DNA of 64,000 bases, taken from contig JAKMXF010000310.1 of the NCBI GenBank assembly GCA_024704765.1, positions 872,493 to 936,492 on the forward strand. The letters run 5' to 3'. The notes under the pieces are model-generated. The model did no database searches. It was not told where the DNA came from and was given only the letters and a program-made list of their open reading frames with translations. Shown one piece after another: positions 43,567 through 54,176 of this stretch (position 1 is the first letter of the stretch; every line of letters starts with the position of its first letter). Made by a program: the position numbers and the translations under genes. This stretch comes from Oopsacas minuta (taxonomy: Eukaryota; Porifera; Hexactinellida; Lyssacinosida; Leucopsacidae).

Positions 43567-46150
43567 TCAGTTTGCTACTACGATCTTTCTCTGCCATCTC
43601 TTCGTGCACTTTCGACATGGCTTTTTTGAAGAAGGGAACAGAGTCATGTTCAATTGTTCTAGACAGCTGTGCAGATGTATCCTCATCTGAGTTTGATCAA
43701 AGGAGCACGTATGAGGGTCAATGCCTTGGCATAGTGCTGTAGCAAAGGCTATAGAAAATAGTCCACAATCTGTTCCCCCTGATTGTCTTTGAGTTTCAAC
43801 AAAATGTAGTTCAAAACTGCGTTCAGTTGTTTTAATTCTTGAGGCCACTTGTTTTCTCAAAGATAACGAACCCAGAGAACATGCTGGAATGCTATCATAA
43901 ACATCCACAATTCCAGGTAGACAATTAAAGCTTGAGACACAGACCCAGTGTGTCCTACCTAAGTTGACAATCTGGACAAATGAGATTGAAGTTGATTTAT
44001 ATGAAAGCTTTTCTGCAAGCATGAGGGGATCTTCAAGCCCATTTGTAAGTGGGTGCTGGTTTTTCAACAATTTTTGAGCCGCAACAATGTGTTTATCTGT
44101 CAGCCAAAGTCCATTTAGTATTTCTAGCTCATCAGTTGGGCTGAGATACAGATTGTGCACCCAGAATGGAGATGGTGATGGAGGACTTGAAGATATTGTA
44201 CCGTTTATTGACTCCTATTAAAGAAGGTAGAATTTATTCGTGTAAGGGGGACTATCAGGTGATTTTATGAAATTGTGTATATTCTAACGGATAATTTCTC
44301 GATTTAGAGTTCAGAATGAAAATTTTAAACTAAAGAGAAGCTACACAAACCATTTTGTATCAACCATGATTATTGAGGTTGAATTGTTTGCGTTGATTGT
44401 CCTAAATTTATATAGAATGATTACTTACGTTGTCTTTTCTGTCAACAGAAATGACAAGTTCTTCTTTCGGTTCCTTCTCACACAGTTCGTTTTCAGACTC
44501 TACAATTCCAGTTTGCATCGCTCTTTGTTTTGAATATCTGTAGCCTGATACATGATTCGATCTGATTTGAAATTTCTTCTTGCAGTACAACTTTAGACGG
44601 GAGATATTCTGAGTTTTTTTGAGGAGAATTCCGGTTACACAATTGCGAAGCTTGTAAACCCTTCCCAATATCTTGAAAAATTTCATATGGTCCAAGATAC
44701 CGCATTCGAAATTTATCACTCTTTCTTCCATCCTTAGCACTATTTCGAAGGAGAACTAGTGTACCTGGTTTAAAATTCTAGAGCAAAACATATAAACTGG
44801 TATGTAAATACTAAATAATTCTTAAGAAGACTTACTTTAGATTGCTTTTGTTTTTTATCATACTCATTCTTCTGTTTTTCCTGTCCCTCCTGGATATTCT
44901 TATCAACCTTTCCATAAAGCGACTTCTTTATGTTATTCATCTGGCAAATAAATGCATCTATGTTAGGGTCCGCAGGGATATTTAGATATTCAGGCATAAA
45001 ATCCATCTCAATCGGCAGGATAGCTTCACTGTAGAATGTAATCGAGTTAAAAATTCTAGCATAGAACAGTTACAAATATCTCACCGAAGGTACATTATTT
45101 CGAAAGGCGATTTTTTTGTTGTCTTTTGTACAGATGTTCTATATGCAAATAGAACTCCATCAATGTACATATCCCAATTATCTTGTTCTTTTATTACAAG
45201 CTTTAGGAGAGCGCGTTGAATGGTCTGGTTAAATCGCTCAACTAAACCATTTGTTTGAGGGTGGTAGGCGGTAGAAATTCTATGAGTTGTTTTAGTTAGA
45301 TCAAATAGCTCTTGATTCACTTTGTTAACGAATTCTCTACCCTGATCGCTGATAACTACCTGAGTGCATCCAAACCGGCACATAGTCTTATAAAGAAAGA
45401 GAGCAACACCTTTAGCACTCTTATCTGGTAATGCATCTGCTTCTGGCCACTTTGAGAAGTAATCAACCAGGGTAATAATGTATTTATTACCTCTTGGTGT
45501 CATTGTAAGTGGTCCAATCAAATCAACTCCCACCTATAAAAGTTAAAAAGACATCGATGTAAAATTAGAACGGTGCGAATGAAAATCGACAGAAGAACGT
45601 ACCATTTTCCATACCTCTGGATCAACTTTTATCGGATGTAAGGGAGCTTTAGCCTTTATAAAATTTCCAGATTCATTCACTCTCTGACAAATGTCGCAAG
45701 CTGCAACATATTTACGTACATCATTGTACATATTAGGCCAGTAAAAACGGGCTGCAACTTTTTCGTACGTTTTGTCTCGCCCAAAATGTCCACCTAGATA
45801 ATTTTAAACTGTAAAAGAAATTACTTCTATGGAAGAAATTATAGTTCTATTACATTGTTGTAAATGAATTACTAATATACTCACCAAAGTCACTGGAATG
45901 GCAAGATTCTAAAACCCTTTCTCCCTCATCGCATGAACGTACAACGGTTCTCCATGTTCTATCTAATGGGTTGGCTGATTTTAGTGCTTTCGTAGTGCTA
46001 ACTGCAGAGTAGTGCAACAGGCCATCAGCTGTGAAGAAATGTTCATAACTTTTCCGACGAATAATTCGACGTTCGTTTTTGGAAGAATTTAAAGGATAGC
46101 GTTTAAAAGCTGAATATTCGTATATCTGATCATACAAAACTTCAAACATA
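43567..46150 (-). pseudogene. Ginger integrase-GPY/F-ULP1 gene, copy 2 (stop and frameshift)
   Basis: Same gene and exon plan as copy 1, on the minus strand; the start is uncertain. The ULP1-like domain (43567-44160) is a single open frame with THWVCVSSF, VDVYDSIPA and GGTDCGLFSIA, so it is intact. The integrase side is not. Just after the splice acceptor at about 45808 a GAA of copy 1 is TAA here, and in the GPY/F region (about 44660) two bases are missing (gggtttac against gggagtttac), shifting the frame. The lesions are therefore complementary to those of copy 1. The DDE core (45081-45533) is otherwise unchanged. Confidence 0.82.
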
Positions 46151-46327
46151 TTGTAGATAATCAAATGCAAGAAAATTGAGAAATTACAGTATAACTTCAA
46201 ATGTATACTAATATATACTACAACCAATGAGTTTTTGAATGTTATCGTAAGTTCCAATATAAATTTGTCACGTAAATCACTCTGTGGTATTTGCAACATC
46301 TACAAGTATAATAAAGTAGAGGTTACT

Positions 46328-46481
46328 TATATATAGCTCAGCTCTACTAGAGCACAGTTTTTTCTCTATTGAATTTTTATTGGTTTTGAACTAACACCTC
46401 CCGACTTTGACTAACACCTTCCGGTTTTCTGATTTTCTATTAGACAAAAAACTGTGCTCTACTATAGCTCAGCTTTATATA
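46328..46481. repeat. Foldback unit inside Ginger copy 2
   Basis: Arms of about 38 bp at 46328-46366 and 46442-46481 are inverted copies ('tagctcagctctactagagc ... acagtttttt'). The pattern matches the MITE at 7417-7576. In copy 1 the same place is altered by two short duplications. Confidence 0.6.
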
Positions 46482-46818
46482 AGTACTCCCAATAAAGTAT
46501 CACTTGTATTTACTAATTTGGTATTTTCTACATACAACCCGAGGACTACTAACCCTAGTGCCGGAAGGGGACTTCTGACCCAAAAGGAGGACTACTGACC
46601 CTAGTGCCAGAGGTCCGGGGGACATATCACCCTAGTGCCACAAGTCCGGGGGGACAGCTCACCCGGGGGACCACTGCCCCTCTGACACCGTATTGTACAG
46701 GTTACCTATAAATTCCAGACCCTAAGCTGTTTAGTTTGTACTGTGGTATAATGAGGAATATAATATTAGTATTTCTAATATTTGTAGGCACAATTATAGT
46801 ATATATCTATATTGTATA

Positions 46819-48340
46819 ATGGCAGAGAAGTTAGCAGACTCAGAAGGGAGAGAGGACTTGGTCTACATAAAGGCAGAGGATGGTAGCTACAGAGGCTGGA
46901 GGGTTGATTTGTTGATAGACAAGTTATCCAACAAAATGGAAGAGAAAATATTGTTATGTAGCAATTGTAGAGGAATGTTAAGAGATGCTTGTGTCTATGA
47001 AGGAGATTTGAAGTGTGGTGTGTGCATTCCTGAGGGTGTAGCATGGCAACCAGTAAAGATGAACCGTGAAAGTGTCTCCGATAAAATGGTAGTTTATTTG
47101 TTGTTAGTTACAAGTGTTTGTTTGTGTTTACAGATGAGTTATTTATTTGTAGATTAGTTGTCCCCTGAAGAAGAGAGGGTGTGAATGGAGTGACAGAGTG
47201 AGTACAGTAATACACCACCTGGCAGAATGTGAGTTCTTTCCTGTACTGTGCCCTCTGGGTTGTGTCTGTCTAGATGGAGAGAGGAAAGGGAAAGTTATGA
47301 AACTAGAGAAGAGACTGATTGCAGAACACGAGAGAGACTCGTGTCCATTAAGAGAACTGGTGTGCGAATTCTGTGTGAATAAAGTGAAGACCTGTGAGAT
47401 GAATCCTCATTTAGAAATATGTGAGCACTTTCCAGTTCCTTGTCCTAATAGATGTGTGATGGAAGGAGAGGAAGGTACCAGACAATTGAAAAGGAGAGAT
47501 ATTCCTGTCCATCTAGCTAATGAATGTCCTCTACAGAAAGTAGAGTGTCCTTATTGGGTCTATGGGTGTAGAGAGGAGATGGAGAGGAAAGAGATGGATC
47601 TTCATGAAAGAGAATTCATGCATATTCACTACAGATTATCAATGTCTGATATGAAACTGAAACAAGTTGAAACTTCTAAACTATTGCAGGACAAACTTGA
47701 CAAAGCAACCGAGAGAATAGCATTGTTAGAAAATGAGAATGAAAGTAAACCCAAAGATCTATTAAAAGTTAAACATATGGAAAGGAAACTGGCCACAGCA
47801 AATACCAAAATCGAGAATTTAGAGAAACAGATTAATGAGAAGGATTCAGAACTTAAATCAATTATTGAAGTACTCCATTCACATTCATCTCTATCTACAG
47901 GACAATTGGAATGGAAGATTAAAGGTGTTAAACAGAAGATACAAAACAAAGAGAATACTTACAGTGATCAATTCTATGTAGGATTATACAAGTGTCAGGG
48001 GTATATTCAATGGAATTCTGATAATACAGGTAAAGTAGGTTTTTTCATTCATATTATGAAAGGAGATTATGATGATAAACTACACTGGCCTATCAGATAC
48101 AAATTAACGTTTATTCTACTCAATCACATTAACAAAAATAATAATTATGAATTAACTAGTCAAATATCTAAGGAATACTTGGAGAAATATCCTAATCGCT
48201 TAAAGAGACCTACTGAGCTGAGAAATGAAGGTTTAGGAATTAGTTTATTCCTTTCAAACACTGAAATATTAAAAGCTAAATATTGTAAAGAAGACAACAT
48301 AACTCTTCTAATTAAAATAGAATTGTTACCAGCATTATAA
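46819..48340 (+). CDS. TRAF-like protein (RING remnant, TRAF zinc fingers, coiled coil, MATH)
   Basis: This two-exon gene (46819-47088 and 47153-48340) has a 64-bp GT..AG intron. The join is set by the domain continuity VSDKM/ISCPLKKRGCEW and gives 485 residues. The N-terminus has a reduced RING-like set of cysteines (CSNCRGMLRDACVYEGDLKC). Next come TRAF-type zinc fingers (CPLKKRGCEWSDRV, CEFCVNKVKTCEMNPHLEIC, CPYWVYGC), a coiled coil (about 290-375) and a C-terminal MATH/TRAF-C domain (GQLEWKIKGVK ... YKCQGYIQW). TRAFs form trimers and carry receptor signals to NF-kB or MAP kinases. The incomplete RING suggests it may lack E3 ligase activity. Ginger copy 2 sits just upstream. Confidence 0.86.
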
Positions 48341-50216
48341 CTTATTTAAATTTTTGTTTACTATTTACTCGAACGTATTTACCTGCACATTAGTATAGAT
48401 TGTGAGTAATGCTTTATACAATTGTTTCACCTATTTTGAGTATGAACTTTTTCTATTTCTTTGCCCCATAGCTCCATTACCTGTCGTCTGGTACCAGTAT
48501 AAACCTCCATTAATACTGGTACACATTAAACGCCTGTGGCATCAAGCTCCTCCATATGATAGTACACAGTTACCTCCAGTTACATCTAAGGACTGATAAA
48601 ATTCCTTTGATATATGTGTAGTTGATTGTACAATATGAATATTTGTATATTTTGTTAATTTGCAGGGAAGAATTCTTCATGACTTCTATGGGAAGCTTAC
48701 AAATGGTGATAAGATAGAGTAAATTCACCCTAACAATAATTCTATCAACTTAACTAAACTAATAATATTCCTTTTCTACAGTAATATCCTTCCTTCTCAT
48801 AGAACAGATAACAATTACATTATCCATACACAAATACACTTATCTAAGAATAGTATCAGAACAGCTTTTCCCGCTAAGAACCATTATTCTGTTACAGTGA
48901 TTCTCAAAGGGGTCCACTTGGCTCCCCTGGGTTGGAATATCAGGTCCATCGGGAGGAATTTTGGCCAGGGGATGAATTAGGGAGGATTATGTTTAAGGAT
49001 TATCCACCAGGTCTAATGGGTCACTGAACACTCAAAATAGGTTCACCTGGTCAATTAATTTCGACTTGACCGGGTTCAGAACTTGGACTATATTTCTATT
49101 ATGATTAAACCTCGATTTTTTCATTTAATTTCTGAGGATCAGGCCAAAGGTTTTCAATGAAATTATATAATCCGAATCGATGATAGATTCTAATCTTACA
49201 TATTCGTAAGGCATTAGTCGATCTTGTTAAACAAGATCGCGATCCTGATCTTAGCTGAAATTATGATCGGCGATCCCGATCAAGATCCTTATTTCAAAAA
49301 CGATCGCGATCATTTCCGATCGTTTGTGTAATATTCAAAACATATTTTTGATAGTTTCATCCAGGCGTATGCAACGCGCCTACAGGCGCATGAATTTCAG
49401 CGAATATAGATCTAGGCGCGTCAAAATTAGAGCAAGACCCCCATACCATAATAATATATGTATACTCTAGGCGCGCGGAAAACTGAGGGGGAAATTTAAG
49501 GCGTATGGTTCATAAATGCTGCATGAAACCCTGGTTACATCATTTCTTATGCCAAAAGAAACATAGATGGAGAATCAACGCATTCTACGAACGAATTCGA
49601 GATTTCGGGATTAAGCATTCTTAACAATAAAAAGAGGTACATTAGTGTAATTGTACCAAATATATACCAAGTGGCATCGTGCTATATGTGCTTGTGGGAC
49701 CCGGGCCCCCAGAATATTCTCTCAACTCCCACATCATTACTCCAAGGGAACAGAAAAATGTCAACTCTCCGGGCTAATTGCAAATCAAAAGTTATTTCTT
49801 GCGATGTGTTTCACTCCTGGACCTTACTGATTGTTTACAGCGCCGATAGACCCTCAAACAGAACTTGTTGCACACTAGATTGAATTTGTGCACTCCCCAG
49901 ATTTCAAAGTCACACGACACCACTGTATACCTTAGAATACGTTATTATACACTCCAATAATGATTACACTCATTTAACATTTAAGTTTGGTAGACTCAAG
50001 CATCCCTGGTCCAAAATCTATAATCGGTTGTGAGGCTTGCGTGTTCGCATGGGATCAGCACTTCGTGCCCCGAATTAAGTCAAGCATAAAATTGCAATAT
50101 GGACTTAATAAATAAATATTTCTACTATTCGTAAAATATATTTACTTATGAGAAACTGGAAATGTGAAATTCGTACTCAGCGTACTTATTTACCCCATTA
50201 TAGCCGTTAAGAGTAA
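48341..50216. other. Gene-poor stretch with possible small exons
   Basis: At 48471-48595 an open piece (APLPVVWYQYKPPLILVHIK ... TSKD) follows an acceptor-like 'tttgccccatag', and at 48665-48720 another short piece (GRILHDFYGKLTNGDKIE) follows 'ttaatttgcag'. I do not recognise a family and could not join them. Next is a GATC-dense patch (49219-49321) and a GC-patterned fossil (49370-49510). The right part holds the dispersed 'tttacttatgagaaact'-type repeat into which the P-type element inserted. Confidence 0.4.
49219..49321. repeat. GATC-dense patch
   Basis: I count 11 GATC tetramers within 103 bp, several as gatcgcgatc or cgatcccgatcaagatc. Chance expectation is below one. It is probably a decayed simple repeat or transposon end. 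Confidence 0.7.
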
Positions 50217-50224
50217 GTCTCTAT

Positions 50225-53200
50225 CGTGACCTACGTTATAATAAGGCCTGTTCACTAGTGCGATTTTTGGACCATGGATGTCGTTTAAGTCCATTAAATT
50301 TTATTTCAAATAATTATGTATTTGATGTTATTCACCCAAATCGTGAACTTAAAATTGTTCTTAAGCGATTTTGAAGACCATGGATGCATTTAAGTCCTTA
50401 TTTTTACAATAAATGTTATAGTTAGAGAAAATTAACTAAAATGTGAATCCATGAGATAAAATATTATTGGGTTTAATACTAAGCATATTTCAAATAGTGA
50501 GTGCCTGATAATAGTACAAAACAATAAAAGATACGTATATGAAGTGGTATGTGATAAGTTAATTAGGCTTCAATTTCTTTAATTTTCGAGTATTTTCGAC
50601 ACACAGTTTCAAGGGTAGCTGGGAATTCATGCTCTTAATCTTATTTGATATAAGACAGTTTGAAGTAGCGGTCAATAGTTTAGCTAATACATCCCATATG
50701 AGTGTACCACATTCGTCACACAGCACTCTCCATACTTCAGCTTGTTCATCTTCTATAAGACTTGTTGTTAACTGTATCAGGATACTTCTAGAAGGACCGG
50801 TTATAAAGTTATTGATGATGCTTGGTTGACTCTCGATAGAATAGAATACTTTCCATAGCGTAATAATTGCATCTATGACATCACTACTTGGCCATTTTAG
50901 TGAGCCTCGGTCGATTATCTGAATTAATCGATATTCAGAATCTGAAGGTTCTTCAATTTCCATTTCTTTGTTTTCATTGAGGAATAAGGGACATGATTGA
51001 CATTTAGTAGAATGTTTGTGATAGGCATGCACTGAGTAGCCTGCTATAAAGGAGAGTGATTGGAGTATTTGCTTGTTTAATTCTATTCCTGAATATCCCT
51101 GAATCGCCGAGAGATACATCTCCAAGCTGAAAGACGCATGGGAGTCTTGGTCACAAGAGGATGAGCACGATTCTAAGAAGTTCTTAAGTGATATGCTATC
51201 TTCTACAAGCTTTTTCGAAAATAATTTGAGTATGCTGGACAACTTTATTCTCCGTTCTGTTTCAAGGGCCTGGCAATAGCTAATGTGGTATTGTGCTCCT
51301 GACATCATCCTATACAAGCCAAAATGATGCTCAAGTGGATCATTTTGCAAGAACGAAGAAAGGACGTACGAATAGCCACAATTTCCAGCCAGATGGTTTA
51401 CAATGCACGGGAGTGCAATACAAGAGTGACGGAAACTTGTAAAGGTTTGAGGACTTAATTTACCTCTTTTGTCAGGCATGACTCGCCAACATTCAGCCCA
51501 ATCAACTACACGTTGAAGGAACATAAATCTGGTATCATTGTAGGTAAGTGGAACTGAAAATTCATCTTTGTGAAGGATACCCTTGTTCGGAGTATTGATG
51601 TTGAATATCTTCCAAACATTACAAATAATGGCGATAATGTCTGCAGTCTGTGAATTTGTAGAAGTGTGGTATCGCGATTGGTAGCTAACGTTTAATGCAG
51701 CGGCTGTAGATTCATCAAATATCCTTAAAGCTAAAGAAACATTTTGTCGTTCTAAAGTGGAAGGCCAACAAGCTTTAGAGGTTAATCTTGGAGCTAATTT
51801 AGCAACAGAGTGTTGGTCACTTTTATATAATTTGTGAATTTCTTCGAAAACTGCAGTGCTCGCAACTTGTATGTTCTCAAAATCTGGATAAGTGAATGTT
51901 TTATTATAATCTATTTGGTTTAGCCAGTTATTACGTATCGATTTGATTATATGAACGAAGTCAAAAAGCAAAAACAATGGCCGGTTTGAGTCCATAGGGT
52001 GAGGAACAATATGCTCTAGAAGTCGGCTGGGAGAAAATAACTTGAAAATGTTAACGTTCATCGGGTAATTATCAGTGCATAAAACGTGTACAGAAAGTCC
52101 ACATGCTTCAACATCACGAATAACATCTTTGATGATAGGAAAGAGTACCTCAGCAGATGAGCTGGAACAGGGCAGTAAACGGACAATACTGGACCATCGT
52201 TTGGACGAACTTGATATCATGAAGGCAAAAACGGTTTTTGCAGGATCAGTAGGATTCAAAGAAGATCCAATTAACTTACCTCCTTTGTATGTAAATGTGG
52301 ATTTTACATGAATTTCATCCATCTGAATCACTACATTTCGTTCCCATTTGTTAAACTGAGTGACTGATTGTTTGAGATAGTTGGTAAACTCAGAATCCAA
52401 ACCAAAATTGGAATATAAGCGCTTTAGAGTAGAAAGGTGCGGCAATGATAGACAGTCCAGGGATTGAAGATATCTATAACAAACTGGCGAGATAAGCTGG
52501 CATATGAGGGACAAGACAAGAGTTTCGATGTTGTATCGCCTCATAGTTTTCGCGATCAAAGCGTTATCCAATTGGCATAGAATAAACTGAAGACTTGATA
52601 ATAGAGGCTGTTGATTTCCAGATTCTTCTCCAGTTGAAAGGGAGTCAATAGCTTTACGAATGCTTCCGGTTGCTTCTCTGACATGGTGTTGGAATGTTTC
52701 AGGAGAATTAGTAAGGGCAGAATGGTTTTCAATTTCTTTAAGCAAATCGTTAAGTTGACGAATATCATTTATCTGAGTGAGAGAAAGAGGAATGCGTATA
52801 CCTTCGTAGAAACCCATAGTATGTAATGTTTCGGTAATAGTTAACGAGCATCTAATTGCAATCAAACTGTTATTCGTTATAGAAGGTTTGAGTAAATTAA
52901 AGGAATTATCATCAGAAGACCAAACTAACCAATGATTAGGCAAACCCGAGTGCTTCGTTTTGGATACCAAGTCTTCCAGTGTAGTAATCTGAAAAAGTTC
53001 TTGGTCTTGGTTATACTGTAATAGACTCTCATTTATTGCAGTATCAATCAAATGCTGTTCTCTCAAAGATCTATCAAATCTCGGAGGTATGGTGTTAGAT
53101 GACGAAGAGAGATGAAGTGGACATCCAGGTAGAAATCTTGGCACTGCATCCTTCTGCAATTTAGGCTTAGCTGGTACTTCTAAGTATGTTCCATCTGGTT

Positions 53201-53848
53201 GATGGATAGAAAAACTGGTCTGAATTTCTTCGTCGAGGAAATGTTTTGACCACACAAACACATTCTTTAAGTCTCTGATACCTTCTCTACAGAGCGCTCG
53301 ATGCCAACGATTGACAAGATCAGGTGGACCATTTGGCAACTTAAAGACTGGAGTATAAGGTTCTCCTGCGTAATTACTCCGACATCCGGGGGCAGAACAC
53401 CTGTTGGGCATGACAAGCTAATTGAAACTATAAAAAGGAGAAATCGAGAGGTAGATTAAAGAAATGCACATAACTGATAGAACAGGGTGGAGAGCGGCAT
53501 TACAGAGATAAAAGCTAAGTTGTCTAAACAACTTAGGATAAAAGTACAAGAGGACAAGGTACAACGGGTAGTGAGCACGTAAATGTATTGTTTCAATAAA
53601 TTGAATGTAACAAAAAGGTTGATTCATAAATTAATATAAATATTATGGGTTTCTAAGAAATACTTTTTTACAAGCCTTCAACGACATCCATGGTCTTTAA
53701 AATCGCCTAAGAACAATTTTTAAGTTCACGATTTGGGTGAATAACATCAAATACATGATTATTTGAAATAAAATTTAATGGACTTAAACGACATCCATGG
53801 TCCAAAAAATCGCACTAGTGAACAGGCCTTATTATAACGTAGGTCACG
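50225..53848 (-). mobile_element. P-type DNA transposon, apparently complete
   Basis: The 3,624-bp element has terminal inverted repeats of about 168 bp (50225-50392 and 53681-53848, starting cgtgacctacgttataataa). The flanking octamers gtctctat (50217-50224) and atctctat (53849-53856) match at 7 of 8 bases, and 8 bp is the duplication size of P elements. Each TIR contains a repeated 'gaccatggatg ... tttaagtcc' block, which could be subterminal transposase-binding sites. It carries one long open transposase gene. Confidence 0.87.
50559..53411 (-). CDS. P-element-like THAP transposase (THAP9-like)
   Basis: This 950-residue frame has no introns or stops and starts at ATG 53411. The N-terminus is a THAP DNA-binding domain (MPNRCSAPGCRSNY ... 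FKLP ... W). The zinc ligand set C5, C10, Cys, H57 is incomplete, because position 54 of VFVWSKHF is Trp where Cys is expected (TGG for TGC/TGT). The middle fits the RNase-H-like P transposase core, with VVIQMDEIHVKSTFTYKGGK carrying a plausible first acidic pair and LLFDFVHIIKSIRNNW. The C-terminal part (LSSFLQNDPLEHHFGLYRMM) is the motif shared by P transposases and THAP9. It lies within the TIRs with exact spacing on both sides, so it may be recently active or still mobile if the zinc site defect is tolerated. Confidence 0.88.
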   Translation of the reverse strand: MPNRCSAPGCRSNYAGEPYTPVFKLPNGPPDLVNRWHRALCREGIRDLKNVFVWSKHFLDEEIQTSFSIHQPDGTYLEVPAKPKLQKDAVPRFLPGCPLHLSSSSNTIPPRFDRSLREQHLIDTAINESLLQYNQDQELFQITTLEDLVSKTKHSGLPNHWLVWSSDDNSFNLLKPSITNNSLIAIRCSLTITETLHTMGFYEGIRIPLSLTQINDIRQLNDLLKEIENHSALTNSPETFQHHVREATGSIRKAIDSLSTGEESGNQQPLLSSLQFILCQLDNALIAKTMRRYNIETLVLSLICQLISPVCYRYLQSLDCLSLPHLSTLKRLYSNFGLDSEFTNYLKQSVTQFNKWERNVVIQMDEIHVKSTFTYKGGKLIGSSLNPTDPAKTVFAFMISSSSKRWSSIVRLLPCSSSSAEVLFPIIKDVIRDVEACGLSVHVLCTDNYPMNVNIFKLFSPSRLLEHIVPHPMDSNRPLFLLFDFVHIIKSIRNNWLNQIDYNKTFTYPDFENIQVASTAVFEEIHKLYKSDQHSVAKLAPRLTSKACWPSTLERQNVSLALRIFDESTAAALNVSYQSRYHTSTNSQTADIIAIICNVWKIFNINTPNKGILHKDEFSVPLTYNDTRFMFLQRVVDWAECWRVMPDKRGKLSPQTFTSFRHSCIALPCIVNHLAGNCGYSYVLSSFLQNDPLEHHFGLYRMMSGAQYHISYCQALETERRIKLSSILKLFSKKLVEDSISLKNFLESCSSSCDQDSHASFSLEMYLSAIQGYSGIELNKQILQSLSFIAGYSVHAYHKHSTKCQSCPLFLNENKEMEIEEPSDSEYRLIQIIDRGSLKWPSSDVIDAIITLWKVFYSIESQPSIINNFITGPSRSILIQLTTSLIEDEQAEVWRVLCDECGTLIWDVLAKLLTATSNCLISNKIKSMNSQLPLKLCVENTRKLKKLKPN

Positions 53849-53856
53849 ATCTCTAT

Positions 53857-54176
53857 AATATATTTTAGAATTTCAACTATTTATTTATTGTACATACATA
53901 AAAACAACAATAAATTTACATATGAGGCATTCAAAAATGCGAAATTAGGAATTAGCCTACTTCGTGACCACATTATACCAGTTAACAGCAAACAGCCTAA
54001 CCCTGGCTGCCTTGTATGAATAAGTAAATATATATCATATTCTATATTCGAATTTAATAGAGAGTTGCTGAATAAGGACTAATAGAATTGGTTAATCCAT
54101 AAATACAGAGAATATAATAATAATATGTTAATAGAAAAAATAAATAATACAATGAAAAATAGTTATACGGAGTATA
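53857..54176. other. Gap between the P-type element and the adhesion gene
   Basis: Holds an inverted copy of the 'aaaacaacaataaatttaca' dispersed block (about 53900-53925) and the 3' flank of the adhesion gene. No gene is seen. Confidence 0.4.

Larger units (their letters stand above)
43277..46687 (-). mobile_element. Ginger1-type DNA transposon, copy 2 (inverted)
   Basis: Nearly identical to 1282-4736 but in the opposite orientation, 3,411 bp. The flanks are CCGG (43273-43276) and CCGT (46688-46691), matching at 3 of 4 bases. The difference could be a mutation or a sign of rearrangement. Its right end lies 131 bp upstream of the TRAF start codon. Unlike copy 1 its internal foldback (46328-46481) is undisturbed. 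Confidence 0.87.

Noticed and set aside
1282-46687. The inverted Ginger pair as one giant composite transposon carrying host genes
   Set aside because: Each copy has its own target site, copy 1 sits inside a mariner with a perfect duplication, and no duplication flanks the whole 45-kb unit.
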